Source of the DNA: Pontibacter coccineus
GTDB lineage: Bacteria > Bacteroidota > Bacteroidia > Cytophagales > Hymenobacteraceae
DNA: 64,000 nucleotides
Reading direction: 5' to 3'
Assembly (NCBI RefSeq): GCF_030546575.1
Contig: NZ_JAUOTN010000009.1
Location: forward strand, 124,001-188,000
This document shows positions 35,828 to 44,498 of the stretch, one piece after another. The translations under genes and the position numbers were made by a program. Below the pieces are notes generated by a model. The model made no database searches, was not told the DNA's origin, and saw only the letters and a list, made by a program, of their open reading frames with translations. Each line of letters starts with the position of its first letter. Position 1 is the stretch's first letter.

Positions 35828-36806
35828 TACTATCAAAGTAAACGCGGAGCGGGAAGGGAAGCGAACGGTCCTGAAAGGGAGCAGCTGTAATGCCCCCTAT
35901 AAAGTGCTCCATTATGGCTCCCGGCATTTCCACGAGCACCTGGAGCTGATCATGATGAGTGCCTCTCCGGGTATCATGGATGGGGATGCGATTGACATCG
36001 AGGTAAATGTGCATGAAGGGGCGCATCTGAAATTTTTCACCCAGTCGTTTGGTAAGCTGCACCCCATGGAGAAGGGGGCGATCCAGCGAACGAACGTGCA
36101 GGTGAAGAAGGATGGCATTTACAAGTACACGCCCTTCCCGGTTATCCCTTTCGCAAACTCCAGGTTCAAGCTGTACAACGAGATCCACCTGGCTGAAAGT
36201 GCTACCCTGATCTGGGGGGACATCATTGCTTCGGGGCGGGTGCACTCGGGGGAGTCGTTTAAGTTTACGCGCCTGCACAGCGTCACCAAGGTATACTGCA
36301 ACAAAAAGCTCGTGCTGCTGGATAACCAATTGCTGGAGCCCGGCACCCAGCCTTACGACTCCATTCTGTTCTACGAACACTATACCCACCAGGCCACCCT
36401 GCTCTATGTGTCGCCTTTTGCCGCTGAGTTGAAAGTGGAGTTGGATGAGATACTGGCTGTCAGGTATGAGGAAATCACCTTCGGCTTTACGCAGTGCGCG
36501 CCCAATGCGGTCATAATTAGAGCATTGGGGCATGAAGGAGGGGCCATGCACGACTGGCTGAATGCCATTGGGCAGCTGTGCTGGGAGTTTACGCTGCACA
36601 AGCAGTGGCTTGACGAAAGCGAGCCGGAGGAGCAAACACCTAAACGGCAAGCTGCAGAAGAAAGCCCTGTTGAGAAGAAGCGGCCAAAGCGCGTGAAAAA
36701 AGAAGTGACCGCAAAAGGAGCTGCCAAAAAAGCAAAGGCTATACCTGAGGCACCTGCTGAGGAAGGGTTGAAAGAAGTGCTAGCCGAAGCTGTGATTGAG
36801 AAGTAA
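35820..36806 (+). CDS. ureD: Urease accessory protein UreD with a basic C-terminal tail
   Basis: UreD (UreH) is the scaffold that docks UreF and UreG on apourease and may conduct nickel. The first 270 residues are family-like: [20 protein letters not shown], and the GD-x-I-D-I-x-V region ([15 protein letters not shown]). [13 protein letters not shown] and [14 protein letters not shown] are also family-like. After about residue 268 comes a 60-residue tail rich in Lys, Glu, Ala and Pro ([20 protein letters not shown]), which is not part of the usual family and is probably disordered. It overlaps ureG by 8 bases and hypA follows after 9 bp. Confidence 0.92.
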   Translation: MHSTIKVNAEREGKRTVLKGSSCNAPYKVLHYGSRHFHEHLELIMMSASPGIMDGDAIDIEVNVHEGAHLKFFTQSFGKLHPMEKGAIQRTNVQVKKDGIYKYTPFPVIPFANSRFKLYNEIHLAESATLIWGDIIASGRVHSGESFKFTRLHSVTKVYCNKKLVLLDNQLLEPGTQPYDSILFYEHYTHQATLLYVSPFAAELKVELDEILAVRYEEITFGFTQCAPNAVIIRALGHEGGAMHDWLNAIGQLCWEFTLHKQWLDESEPEEQTPKRQAAEESPVEKKRPKRVKKEVTAKGAAKKAKAIPEAPAEEGLKEVLAEAVIEK

Positions 36807-36815
36807 GCAGGAGCC

Positions 36816-37160
36816 ATGCACGAGATCTCGATTGTACGAAACGTCTTTGAAACACTGCAGCAAACCTACCCCGACAAGTTTGAGCGGATCACGAAGGTGC
36901 AGATCGAGGCGGGGCTGCTCAGCAACATTCAGCCCATCCTGATCCAGAACGCTTTTGAGGCGCTGATCATGGAAGAGCCGGGACTGGCAGATATCGAGTT
37001 GGAGGTGCTGTTGCTGCCCATTATTGCCCACTGTGCTGCCTGCAACAGAGACTTTGAGGTGAAGCGGCACAAGTTTGTATGCGACTGCGGTACTCCCACC
37101 AAGAACATTGTGCAGGGGCAAGAACTGCAGATCAGCCGGATTGAATTTTTAGAAAAGTAA
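36816..37160 (+). CDS. hypA: Nickel metallochaperone HypA
   Basis: HypA binds nickel at its N-terminal Met-His and passes it to hydrogenase or, in Helicobacter, to urease. The 114 residues start MHEISIVRNVFETLQQ, with the required MHE. The zinc site is formed by C-A-A-C (HCAACNRDF) and C-D-C (FVCDCGTP); the second pair is C-x-C instead of the common C-x-x-C. It lies between ureD and hypB. No hydrogenase genes occur in the window, so a role in urease activation is the best reading. Confidence 0.92.
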   Translation: MHEISIVRNVFETLQQTYPDKFERITKVQIEAGLLSNIQPILIQNAFEALIMEEPGLADIELEVLLLPIIAHCAACNRDFEVKRHKFVCDCGTPTKNIVQGQELQISRIEFLEK

Positions 37161-37185
37161 CCACCAGGCCAAACCTATAAACGAT

Positions 37186-37902
37186 ATGAGTACACCATCC
37201 ACACCTAAAAGCAACAGAATGCCCGTTGGGGCTGTACAGTGCGACAACACTACCCTGAATTTGTTAAAAGCCAACGACTTCGTAGCCAAGGCCATTCGCG
37301 ACCGGCTGCCCGAAGTGCTGGTGATCAACGTGTGTTCCTCTCCCGGGAGCGGCAAAACCACTCTGATGCAGGAAACCGGCAAGCGCCTGAGCGACAAGCT
37401 GAACCTGGCCGTGCTGGTGGGCGACCCGGAAACGGACCGCGATGCCGTGCGCATGAAAGAAGTGGGCATCAACGCGCTTCAGATCGTAACGGGCGGCATG
37501 TGCCACATCGAGGCCCAGATGATCCTGCAGGCACTCGACCACATTGATTTAACGGGCGTGGACCTGCTCTTCATCGAGAACGTAGGCAACCTGGTGTGCC
37601 CGGCCGCCTTCGATCTGGGTGAGGACATCCGCGTTACGGTGCTGGCCGCCACGGAAGGGGACGATAAACCGAAGAAGTACCCGCGCATGTTCCTCACCAG
37701 CGAGCTGATGGTGGTGTCCAAGGCGGACCTGCTCCCTTACGTACCCTTCTCGGTAGAGGCCGTTACGCAGGATGCCCGGGAGGTAAACCCCACTATTGAG
37801 GTAATGACCATCAGTAGCCTGAAAGGCGACGGGATGGACGAATGGTGCGACTGGCTGCTTTCAAAGGTCGCGGAAAAGAAAGCCAGGCTGGCAACTGCTT
37901 AA
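37186..37902 (+). CDS. hypB: Nickel GTPase HypB
   Basis: SIMIBI GTPase working with HypA in nickel delivery. The 238 residues include P-loop NVCSSPGSGKTTLMQET, the metal and switch motif IVTGGMCHIEAQMI (C-H), LLFIENVGNLVCPAAFDLGE and the specificity motif VVSKADLLPYV. The N-terminus has no His-rich nickel-storage stretch. It starts 25 bp after hypA and ends 6 bp before the second ureE. HypAB embedded among urease genes supports a shared nickel route. Confidence 0.94.
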   Translation: MSTPSTPKSNRMPVGAVQCDNTTLNLLKANDFVAKAIRDRLPEVLVINVCSSPGSGKTTLMQETGKRLSDKLNLAVLVGDPETDRDAVRMKEVGINALQIVTGGMCHIEAQMILQALDHIDLTGVDLLFIENVGNLVCPAAFDLGEDIRVTVLAATEGDDKPKKYPRMFLTSELMVVSKADLLPYVPFSVEAVTQDAREVNPTIEVMTISSLKGDGMDEWCDWLLSKVAEKKARLATA

Positions 37903-37908
37903 TCCGGC

Positions 37909-38406
37909 ATGGCGACCGACCGCTCCAAACTGGCGGAGCCCCTTGTCGTAACGGAGGCGCTTGTAAATGATCAGGAACTGGGTGGCCGCACGATCGACTT
38001 TTTCGAGATAGAGTGGTACGAGGCTTCCAAGTCCCGCATGAAAAAGAAGACGCAGGCAGGTATAGAAGTGCTGGTGGACAAGGTGAACAGAAGTGCTTTT
38101 GAAGACGGGGACTTGCTATACCTGTCCGAAAGCCGGGCTATCCTGTTGAAGATAAAGCCCTGTGACTGTGTGGTGCTGCGTCCCCGAAGTCTGCAGGAAG
38201 TGGGCACCATCTGCTTTGAGATCGGCAACAAGCACGTGCCAATTTTCATCACGGATGAGAATGAGGTATGTGTAGCCTACGATGCCCCGCTGTACCAGTT
38301 GTTGCAGAGCGGCGGCTTCAAGATGGAGATAGAAGAGCGGGTGCTGCACCCTTCGCAAATGATCAAGGCCTATGGCAACAATCGGCGGGAGCGGGCAGCA
38401 ATTTAG
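37909..38406 (+). CDS. Second UreE-like nickel chaperone
   Basis: The 165-residue protein is a clear paralogue of the UreE at 33997-34476. It has GTICFEIGNKHVPIF with the same metal-binding His, preceded by C-D-C in IKPCDCVVLRP, and the same length of peptide-binding domain (FFEIEWYEASKSRMKKKTQA). The C-terminus is basic and lacks a His-rich tail. It starts 6 bp after hypB. The pair may serve two nickel routes (UreG and HypB), or one may hand nickel from the adjacent importer; the division of labour is not shown by the sequence. Confidence 0.88.
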   Translation: MATDRSKLAEPLVVTEALVNDQELGGRTIDFFEIEWYEASKSRMKKKTQAGIEVLVDKVNRSAFEDGDLLYLSESRAILLKIKPCDCVVLRPRSLQEVGTICFEIGNKHVPIFITDENEVCVAYDAPLYQLLQSGGFKMEIEERVLHPSQMIKAYGNNRRERAAI

Positions 38407-38416
38407 TGAAGCGTAT

Positions 38417-39451
38417 ATGACGTATTTAAATGAAATGATAGCTGTTCGACTTGTCGTGGCTGTGTGTGCGAGTTTGCTGCTGAACGCCTGTAATAGCGAG
38501 CACGGAGAAGGTATGGCAACAGCGGCTGACGCGATTGTCGTGACAGATATACGGGGCAAAGAGGTGCGGCTGGGCGAACCTGCCAAACGGGTGATCGTGC
38601 TATACCAGGGAGCGCTGGATGGCATGTACATGCTGAACGCGGAGCATACCGTGGTAGGTATACAGAACAACATCTACACCAATCCCGAGACCTTTAAGTA
38701 TTTCAGCAAACTGGACCCCCGCATCGCCAGAAAAGAAATGCCCGCCCCGGGTAACTGGGAAACCTCCACCAACATCGAAAGTGTGCTGTCGCTCAAGCCA
38801 GACCTGGTGATCATTGCCTCGGGGCAGACCGACGCCATCCGCTTGCTGGAAAGCCTGGGCATTCCGGTGTTTGCGGTGTCGCCGCAGAACAACGAGCAAT
38901 TGTTCAAAGAGATCGGAAACATCGGCAAACTGACCGGTACGCAGGAGCGGGCAATGGAATTGCTGGCCTATACCCGCCGCAAGCTCGACGAGATAGCGGA
39001 AGCGACAGATCACATCAAGCAGAAAAAATCGGTGTACTATGCCTGGTCAGGGGGCCGGATCTATTCTACCTCGGGACAGAACAGCCGCATGGCGGAGTGC
39101 TTTCTGCTGGCGGGGGTCAACAACGCCTGCACCTTTGAGATAGACCAGCCCAACATCAACCCGGAAACGCTGATTTCGTGGGACCCGGACCTGATTTTGC
39201 TTTGGAGCACCGACCCGCAGGAGCTGTATGACAAAAAAGAACTGGCAGTGCTCCAGGCGGTCAGAAACAAAAACGTGCACGTGCTCGAGCCGCCCTTTTT
39301 CTACGACCCGCATACCTTAAAAATTATGTACGCCGCCATCGAGCTGCACAACGTCGCTTATGGCACAAACAAGAACTTCGACCTCGAAGAGAACCGAAGA
39401 GACATCATGACAAACTTGTACGGCGCCAAAGCCACTGTCTTACTCGAATGA
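38417..39451 (+). CDS. Metal (probably nickel) ABC transporter substrate-binding lipoprotein
   Basis: The 344-residue product has a lipoprotein signal (VVAVCASLLLNAC, lipobox LNAC). A class III periplasmic binding fold of the BtuF/FepB type follows: VTDIRGKEVRLGEPAKRVIV, and LSLKPDLVIIASGQTDAIRL. YYAWSGGRIYSTSGQNSRMA and WDPDLILLWS are further motifs. The start is ATG 38417, 10 bp after the second ureE; 38435 is an alternative. It overlaps the permease by 4 bases. Position in a nickel-enzyme operon suggests nickel, as free ion or chelate; the fold alone would also fit iron-siderophore or cobalamin. Confidence 0.85.
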   Translation: MTYLNEMIAVRLVVAVCASLLLNACNSEHGEGMATAADAIVVTDIRGKEVRLGEPAKRVIVLYQGALDGMYMLNAEHTVVGIQNNIYTNPETFKYFSKLDPRIARKEMPAPGNWETSTNIESVLSLKPDLVIIASGQTDAIRLLESLGIPVFAVSPQNNEQLFKEIGNIGKLTGTQERAMELLAYTRRKLDEIAEATDHIKQKKSVYYAWSGGRIYSTSGQNSRMAECFLLAGVNNACTFEIDQPNINPETLISWDPDLILLWSTDPQELYDKKELAVLQAVRNKNVHVLEPPFFYDPHTLKIMYAAIELHNVAYGTNKNFDLEENRRDIMTNLYGAKATVLLE

Positions 39452-40455
39452 GAAACGTACTGACCGGCTTCCTGATTTACGGCCTGCCCATACCGCTGCT
39501 GCTGTATTCCCTGACGGTGGGCCCGTCGCAGGGGCTGGTGTTCGCGGACTATTGGGACTGGGGCAGGGCGGCGCTGCACGGCGACATCCACGAGAGCTCG
39601 ACCAAGGTATACATGCTCAACAACATCATCGGGAATGTGCGCCTGCCCAGGGTCTTGCTCACGTTCATCATCGGGGCGGGCTTGGCATCTTCGGGTGGCG
39701 CCTTGCAAGGTATTTTCCGGAACCCGCTCGTAGACCCCTATGTGCTGGGCATTTCGTCTGGTTCGGCATTCGGGGCGGCGCTGGCCATTGCCTTTCCGCT
39801 TCTGCACATCAACGTGATGGCCTTTGTGCTGGGGGTGGCCTCTGTGGTCATGACCTATTCCTTCGCCTTCAGCAACAACAAGTCCTCTATCGTGGCGGTC
39901 ATCCTGTCGGGCATGATCGTGTCGGGAATCTTCACGGCCTCCCTGACGGTGGTGCAGTACATAAGCGACCCCTACAAGCTGCAGGCCATTGTGCAGTGGA
40001 CGATGGGCAACCTGCACCACGCCTCCTGGGACAAGCTCAACACGGCCGCGCTGCCGGTAGGTATAGGTATAGTGGGCATGTACCTGATGCGCTGGCGCCT
40101 TAACCTGCTGGCCCTGGGAGAAGAGGAGGCAAAGGCGGTGGGCGTGAACCCCACCGCCGACAAAGCCACCTTGGTCGCTCTGGCCACCCTCACCACCTCC
40201 ACCTCGGTGGCAGCTGCGGGCGTCATCAGCATGTACGGGCTTTTTATACCGCACCTCACCCGCATGATGGTGGGTCCGGACAACCGGAAGGCCATGCCGG
40301 CCAACATTCTCTTCGGCGGGTCCTTTCTTGTCATCATCGACAATTTCTCGCGCTCGCTGATGGACTTCGAAATACCGATCGGCATTTTCACGATGCTGCT
40401 GGGGGCTCCTTTCTTTCTCTTTTTAATGAAGAAAAACAAAATCAACTGGGTATGA
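39448..40455 (+). CDS. FecCD/BtuC-type ABC transporter permease
   Basis: The 335-residue inner-membrane protein has about 9-10 helices and the family signature GASLASSGGALQ-like GLASSGGALQGIFRNPLVDP, followed by YVLGISSGSAFGAALAIAF. The coupling region near the end is YGLFIPHLTRMMVGPDNRKA. It forms the channel for the importer between the binding lipoprotein and the ATPase, with 4-base overlaps (ATGA) on both sides. The start used gives a normal first helix. Confidence 0.92.
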   Translation: MRNVLTGFLIYGLPIPLLLYSLTVGPSQGLVFADYWDWGRAALHGDIHESSTKVYMLNNIIGNVRLPRVLLTFIIGAGLASSGGALQGIFRNPLVDPYVLGISSGSAFGAALAIAFPLLHINVMAFVLGVASVVMTYSFAFSNNKSSIVAVILSGMIVSGIFTASLTVVQYISDPYKLQAIVQWTMGNLHHASWDKLNTAALPVGIGIVGMYLMRWRLNLLALGEEEAKAVGVNPTADKATLVALATLTTSTSVAAAGVISMYGLFIPHLTRMMVGPDNRKAMPANILFGGSFLVIIDNFSRSLMDFEIPIGIFTMLLGAPFFLFLMKKNKINWV

Positions 40456-41219
40456 CAGAGGCAGCGATAGAAGTAGAAAACCTCAGCTTCGGGTATGGCA
40501 AAACGCCGATACTGGAGCAAGTGCAGGTGGCTTTTCCGAGTAATCGCTTTTCGGTGCTGTTGGGCCGTAACGGGAGTGGCAAGTCCACGCTCTTCAACAT
40601 CATGGCGGGCCTGCAGAAGTACCGGCACGGCTCCGTGAAACTGATGGGGAAGGAGCGCAGTAACATGTCTTTCTCGGACTGCGCCCGCGTGCTCGGGTTT
40701 CTGCCGCAGTTCCATAAATCGGTGTTTCCCTTCCAGGTAAAGGATGTAGTGCTGACCGGAAGAGCCGCTTTCTCCGCCTTCAGCCCCAGAAGGAGCGACA
40801 TGGAAAAGGTAGGGCAGGCCCTGGAAGAGCTGGGCATCAGCCACCTGGCGGAAAGACCCTATACCGAGCTCTCGGGCGGAGAGCAGCAACTGGTGATGAT
40901 CGCACGGGTGCTGGTGCAGAATCCCCGCATTATTCTCCTCGACGAGCCCACCAACCACCTCGACATCTATTACCAGACCTATGTGCTGGAGAAGCTCAAA
41001 AAACTGACGGAGAACAACCTGACGGTTATCGCCATCATGCACGACCCGAACATGGCCTTCCTGTATGCCGACCATTGCTACTTCATGAAAGACAGAACCG
41101 TGTTGACGCCCGGCGATACCTTTGACTACCAGAACGGCGCCTTTCTGGAGCATGTGTATGATGTTCGCTTTACCACTGTGCAGGTAAACGATAAAATGGT
41201 GGTGGTACCTGGCCGATAG
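40452..41219 (+). CDS. ABC transporter ATPase of the metal importer
   Basis: The 255-residue ATPase has Walker A LLGRNGSGKSTLFNIM, Q-loop LGFLPQFHKS, signature ELSGGEQQLVMIARVL, Walker B IILLDEPTNHLD and switch His IAIMHDPNMAF. This is the FepC/BtuD layout. It overlaps the permease by 4 bases and closes the operon that begins upstream of ureA. No terminator hairpin is evident directly after it. Confidence 0.94.
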   Translation: MTEAAIEVENLSFGYGKTPILEQVQVAFPSNRFSVLLGRNGSGKSTLFNIMAGLQKYRHGSVKLMGKERSNMSFSDCARVLGFLPQFHKSVFPFQVKDVVLTGRAAFSAFSPRRSDMEKVGQALEELGISHLAERPYTELSGGEQQLVMIARVLVQNPRIILLDEPTNHLDIYYQTYVLEKLKKLTENNLTVIAIMHDPNMAFLYADHCYFMKDRTVLTPGDTFDYQNGAFLEHVYDVRFTTVQVNDKMVVVPGR

Positions 41220-41906
41220 GCTGCCTCATACCATCATCAAATTGCTCTGGCTTTTGAGGGAGCCTTATACCTTTTGAAACCGATTTCTCTGTCAAGCAGC
41301 CTTACGATCTCTATACCAACTGCGGGCTAGGCAGGGAGGCTTTTGGCGGAGGCGCTGAATAAGAAAAGTATAACAGATTCTGTTTGCAGCTGCAGGCGCT
41401 CCGGTTTTGGTGGGTGGGCGGCACGCTATACCTGCAGTATAGGCGGTAAAGCGGTTGTTTTCTTGCTTTTATGGGGTTTCTTCCGTTACTTTGAAAGAAT
41501 ACTATCAGAACCGTGCTGCCATATTTCAGGACAATTCATCTCTTTTCAAAGCCCCTCACAGGCTTTGTTGCGGCATCGCATCACGTATCTCAAAGTGATG
41601 TGCTGAATGGCTATTGCCTTTTCTTTTATACAGCCCCTAAGGCCTTCATTAACTAAGCCGGAAACCTCCGGCCCCGGGCGCAAGCCACCAACCCTTGCTA
41701 CAGGCTGTACCTGTTCAAACCTCCAGGAATCGTTATTTCACAAGACACCTCTACGCAGCGCAATGGCCGCAGGCAGGGGCGTTTTGTGTGTTTAGGTTTT
41801 TGATCTGCCTCCGCGCCTCGTGCGCCGGAAGCTTAGCGTCCGCCTCCGGGGCCAGGCACGGCGCTATACCTGCATGATTTTATAACGCTTTAAAAATTTA
41901 ACATAT
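41220..41906. other. Long intergenic region after the urease/nickel operon
   Basis: No gene is supported in these 687 bases. Several copies of TATACC/GGTATA occur (41262, 41314, 41427 and 41868 regions), including CTATAC-CTGCA-GTATAG, a small inverted repeat near 41426-41442. The last 30 bases before 41907 are AT-rich and may hold the promoter of the next gene. Confidence 0.4.
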
Positions 41907-42311
41907 ATGAACCCGATTTATCTAACCGAAAAGGATTTCCAACGACTGCACAGCCTCGTTCAGGCGCAGCGTGCGGTAAGCGGCGCGCATACCGTAGAGG
42001 CGCTCAGCCAGGAACTGAAGCGCGCCAAGGTGGTGGCCTCCGAAGAGATTCCGGAAAATGTAGTGACCATGAACTCGCTGGTGAAACTGACAGAGTTGAA
42101 GAGCGGAGCCCAGATGGAACTGACTGTGGTATACCCAAAAGACGCGGACCTTTCCAAGTTCAAAATTTCGGTATTGGCGCCTGTAGGCACGGCCATACTG
42201 GGCTGCAAAGTCGGCGATAAGGTAGAGCGGCCGGGGCCAAAAGGCACCATGAAGTACGAGGTGATGGAGGTGTTGTATCAACCTGAAGCCGCAGGCAATC
42301 TTAACCTGTAG
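41907..42311 (+). CDS. Rnk/GreA C-terminal domain protein
   Basis: The 134-residue protein resembles Rnk-type regulators (nucleoside diphosphate kinase regulator). A short N-terminal helix pair (to about residue 45) is followed by a GreA/GreB C-terminal FKBP-like domain. In that domain, VVTMNSLVKLTELKSGAQME, SVLAPVGTAILGCKVGDKVE and the final beta strands around KYEVMEVLYQP match the family pattern. Rnk-like proteins bind RNA polymerase without the transcript-cleaving coiled coil. The next gene, an MreB homologue, begins 45 bp later on the same strand. Confidence 0.8.
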   Translation: MNPIYLTEKDFQRLHSLVQAQRAVSGAHTVEALSQELKRAKVVASEEIPENVVTMNSLVKLTELKSGAQMELTVVYPKDADLSKFKISVLAPVGTAILGCKVGDKVERPGPKGTMKYEVMEVLYQPEAAGNLNL

Positions 42312-42356
42312 TCTGCCGGCCGGGTTTGTTGGAGAAGAATTTTTACACCATAGAGA

Positions 42357-43379
42357 ATGGGTTTTTTAGATTTTTTTAGAGAGGATATTGCCATTGATTT
42401 GGGTACGGCCAACTTTCTGGTCATGCAGGGCGACAAGGTAGTGGTGGACGAGCCGTCCATCGTAGCCTACAGCAGGTCATCGGGCAAAGTGTTGGCGATT
42501 GGCCGGAAGGCGATGCAGATGGAGGGGAAAGCGCATGAGGACATCCGCATTGTGCGCCCCATGAAGGACGGGGTGATCGCCGACTTTCATGCGGCAGAAC
42601 ACATGATGAAAGGTATGCTCGAGCTGATCAATGGAGGGAAAAGAAAATTTGGGTCCTCGTTCCGGATGGTGATTTGCGTGCCCTCCGGTATAACCGAAGT
42701 AGAGAAACGCGCCATTCGCGACTCCGCCGTTATTGCCGGGGCAAGGGAGCTATACCTGGTGCACGAACCGATCGCCGCTGCCATTGGCATCGGGTTGGAT
42801 GTGGAGGAGCCGAACGGGCACATGATCGTCGACATTGGCGGCGGCACCACCGAGATCGCCGTCATTGCCCTGAGCGGCATTGTCTGCGACCAATCCCTGA
42901 AGGTGGCGGGCGAAAGCTTTACCGCTGACATTGTGCACTACATGCGCAAGCACCACAACCTGCTGATCGGGCAGTCCACCGCCGACCGGATTAAGCTGGA
43001 GGTAGGGGCAGCCCTGCCCGAACTGCAAAATCCGCCGCAGGACGTGGGCATCAAGGGCCGCGACCTGTTGACCGGCTTGCCGAAACAGGTACACGTTTCT
43101 TACACAGATGTCGCTTTCTTCCTGGACCGCTCACTGGCCAAGATAGAGGAGGCCGTGATGAAAACCCTGGAGATGACCCCACCCGAGCTCTCGGCCGACA
43201 TACACCAGACAGGCATCTACCTGACCGGCGGCGGCGCCTTGCTGCGCGGCCTGGACAAAAGGATCTCCGCCAGAACGAAACTACCGACCCATGTGGTGGA
43301 AGACCCGCTCCGCGCGGTGGTGAGGGGCACAGGCATTGCCACGCGGAACATTGAACGCTTCCGGTTTTTGATGCGCTAA
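42357..43379 (+). CDS. MreB-like actin homologue, orphan copy
   Basis: Bacterial actin of the MreB family, which polymerises on the inner membrane and steers cell-wall synthesis. The 340 residues show phosphate-1 motif DIAIDLGTANFLVM, the MreB signature DGVIADFHAAEHMMKGML, phosphate-2 IVDIGGGTTEIAVIAL and adenosine motif GIYLTGGGALLRGLDKR. No mreC, mreD, pbpA or rodA is adjacent, unlike the main shape operon of Bacteroidota, so this is probably a second copy. The N-terminal FLDFFRED resembles the membrane-binding helix. A terminator follows. Confidence 0.88.
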   Translation: MGFLDFFREDIAIDLGTANFLVMQGDKVVVDEPSIVAYSRSSGKVLAIGRKAMQMEGKAHEDIRIVRPMKDGVIADFHAAEHMMKGMLELINGGKRKFGSSFRMVICVPSGITEVEKRAIRDSAVIAGARELYLVHEPIAAAIGIGLDVEEPNGHMIVDIGGGTTEIAVIALSGIVCDQSLKVAGESFTADIVHYMRKHHNLLIGQSTADRIKLEVGAALPELQNPPQDVGIKGRDLLTGLPKQVHVSYTDVAFFLDRSLAKIEEAVMKTLEMTPPELSADIHQTGIYLTGGGALLRGLDKRISARTKLPTHVVEDPLRAVVRGTGIATRNIERFRFLMR

Positions 43380-43436
43380 ATCTACCGCCATAGGGTGCAA
43401 CCTCCTGGCAGCTAGTGACTTTTAATACCATAAGAG

Positions 43437-43472
43437 CCCCGCTGGAGACAAACCGGTGGGGTTATTTTTATG
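43437..43472 (+). terminator. Terminator after the MreB-like gene
   Basis: A 9-bp stem (CCCCGCTGG with CCGGTGGGG, two G-U pairs), a 7-nt loop and the trailing TTATTTTT. It ends the Rnk/MreB transcript. The rest of the 347-bp gap to the TetR gene holds TATACC repeats and an AT-rich promoter-like stretch at about 43559-43600. Confidence 0.65.
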
Positions 43473-43726
43473 GGTAAGAAGTAAGGTATAAGTCACAGGC
43501 AGGTGGATGGACAGGTATAGGATAGCAGGTATAAGGCACGTTTACTCACAGTCTTGGTGTACTTTATTATTAAATAATCTTTAAATTTATTCTTCTCACA
43601 GGCGTCGGGCTTTTAGTTTGCCTGGTAAGCCCTTATTTTTGCATAAAATCAATTCAGGTGCTTTCAGATTGCGCAGCCGTGCATTTCTGTTTGCATTCCC
43701 TTAGAAACCATTAGTCCTTCACCAGA

Positions 43727-44263
43727 ATGTCTAAGTCAAAGAAAGAGCATATTTTAGAAACAGCTTTAGACCTGTTTGCCGATAGGGGGTACGAGGCCAC
43801 TCCTACAAGCCTCATCGCCAGGGAAGCCGACGTGTCCGAAGGGCTTATTTTTAAGCACTACATCAACAAGGCAAACTTACTGGAGGAGGTGATCAAGGCG
43901 GGTTACAGGCGCATTACGGACAAAAGCAAGGGCCTGGCCATGGAAAATGACCCGTTGAAGCTGATCAACAGTGTGCTGGACATGCCCCAGCGTTTGGTCG
44001 AAGACGAACGGAATTTCTGGCGGATGCAGTTTCGCCTTGTAGATGAGGAGATCGCCCAGAAGCACCACAACCGCTATACCCATTCGGTGATGCAAAAGCT
44101 GGTGGAGGCATTCAGGGAGTTGGGCTATGAAGATCCCGAAATGGAATCAGAAGTGCTGATGCTGCTTGTGGAAGGGCTCTGGCGACTTTTCGTGACCAAT
44201 GGTGACAAGGAGCACTGCAGGAAAATGGTGGAGTTGATAAAATCCAAGTACGCCACGCGATAA
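43727..44263 (+). CDS. TetR-family transcriptional regulator
   Basis: The 178-residue repressor has the N-terminal TetR HTH: KEHILETALDLFADRGYEAT, then SLIAREADVSEGLIFKHYIN with the recognition helix and the K-H-Y end. The C-terminal ligand domain is unique. It precedes, in the same direction, a YceI protein, a ring-cleaving dioxygenase and an esterase. It is separated from them by a terminator and a 235-bp gap holding a perfect 12-bp palindrome, a likely operator. The inducer is probably an electrophile or quinone, judged from the neighbours only. Confidence 0.9.
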   Translation: MSKSKKEHILETALDLFADRGYEATPTSLIAREADVSEGLIFKHYINKANLLEEVIKAGYRRITDKSKGLAMENDPLKLINSVLDMPQRLVEDERNFWRMQFRLVDEEIAQKHHNRYTHSVMQKLVEAFRELGYEDPEMESEVLMLLVEGLWRLFVTNGDKEHCRKMVELIKSKYATR

Positions 44264-44297
44264 AACGTGGCTATGGTGCTAAAGCATAACAGGTATA

Positions 44298-44323
44298 GGG
44301 AGCTTACAAGGCTCCCTTTTTTT
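44298..44323 (+). terminator. Terminator after the TetR gene
   Basis: The stem GGGAGC (44298-44303) pairs with GCTCCC (44311-44316), with a 7-nt loop followed by seven T. It separates the regulator from the downstream YceI-dioxygenase-esterase group. Confidence 0.8.
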
Positions 44324-44416
44324 GTGTTTGACGACAGGAGGGGACTACCTTATACTGCAACCAGTGATCTGTATTCCAGAAAAATCACCCAAAGAGAAAC
44401 CTTTTTAAAATAATTG

Positions 44417-44457
44417 ATGTATATACATTTAAAGTCTATACATTTGTTGTAGATTTG
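44417..44457 (+). promoter_or_regulatory. Putative operator and promoter of the YceI-led group
   Basis: A perfect 12-bp palindrome ATGTATATACAT (44417-44428) is followed, 22 bases after its end, by TAGATTTG (44450-44457). That matches the Bacteroidota -7 consensus TAnnTTTG. The start codon of the YceI gene is 42 bp further on. The palindrome overlaps the -33 zone, so binding of the TetR repressor there would block transcription. Both roles are inferred. Confidence 0.5.
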
Positions 44458-44498
44458 TAACAGAGAATCATTCAAACTAAACCAATAGAATTAAGATT

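Noticed and set aside
36816-37902. Hydrogenase maturation operon
   Set aside because: hypA and hypB are present but no hypCDEF and no hydrogenase subunits occur in the window; they are better read as urease accessories.
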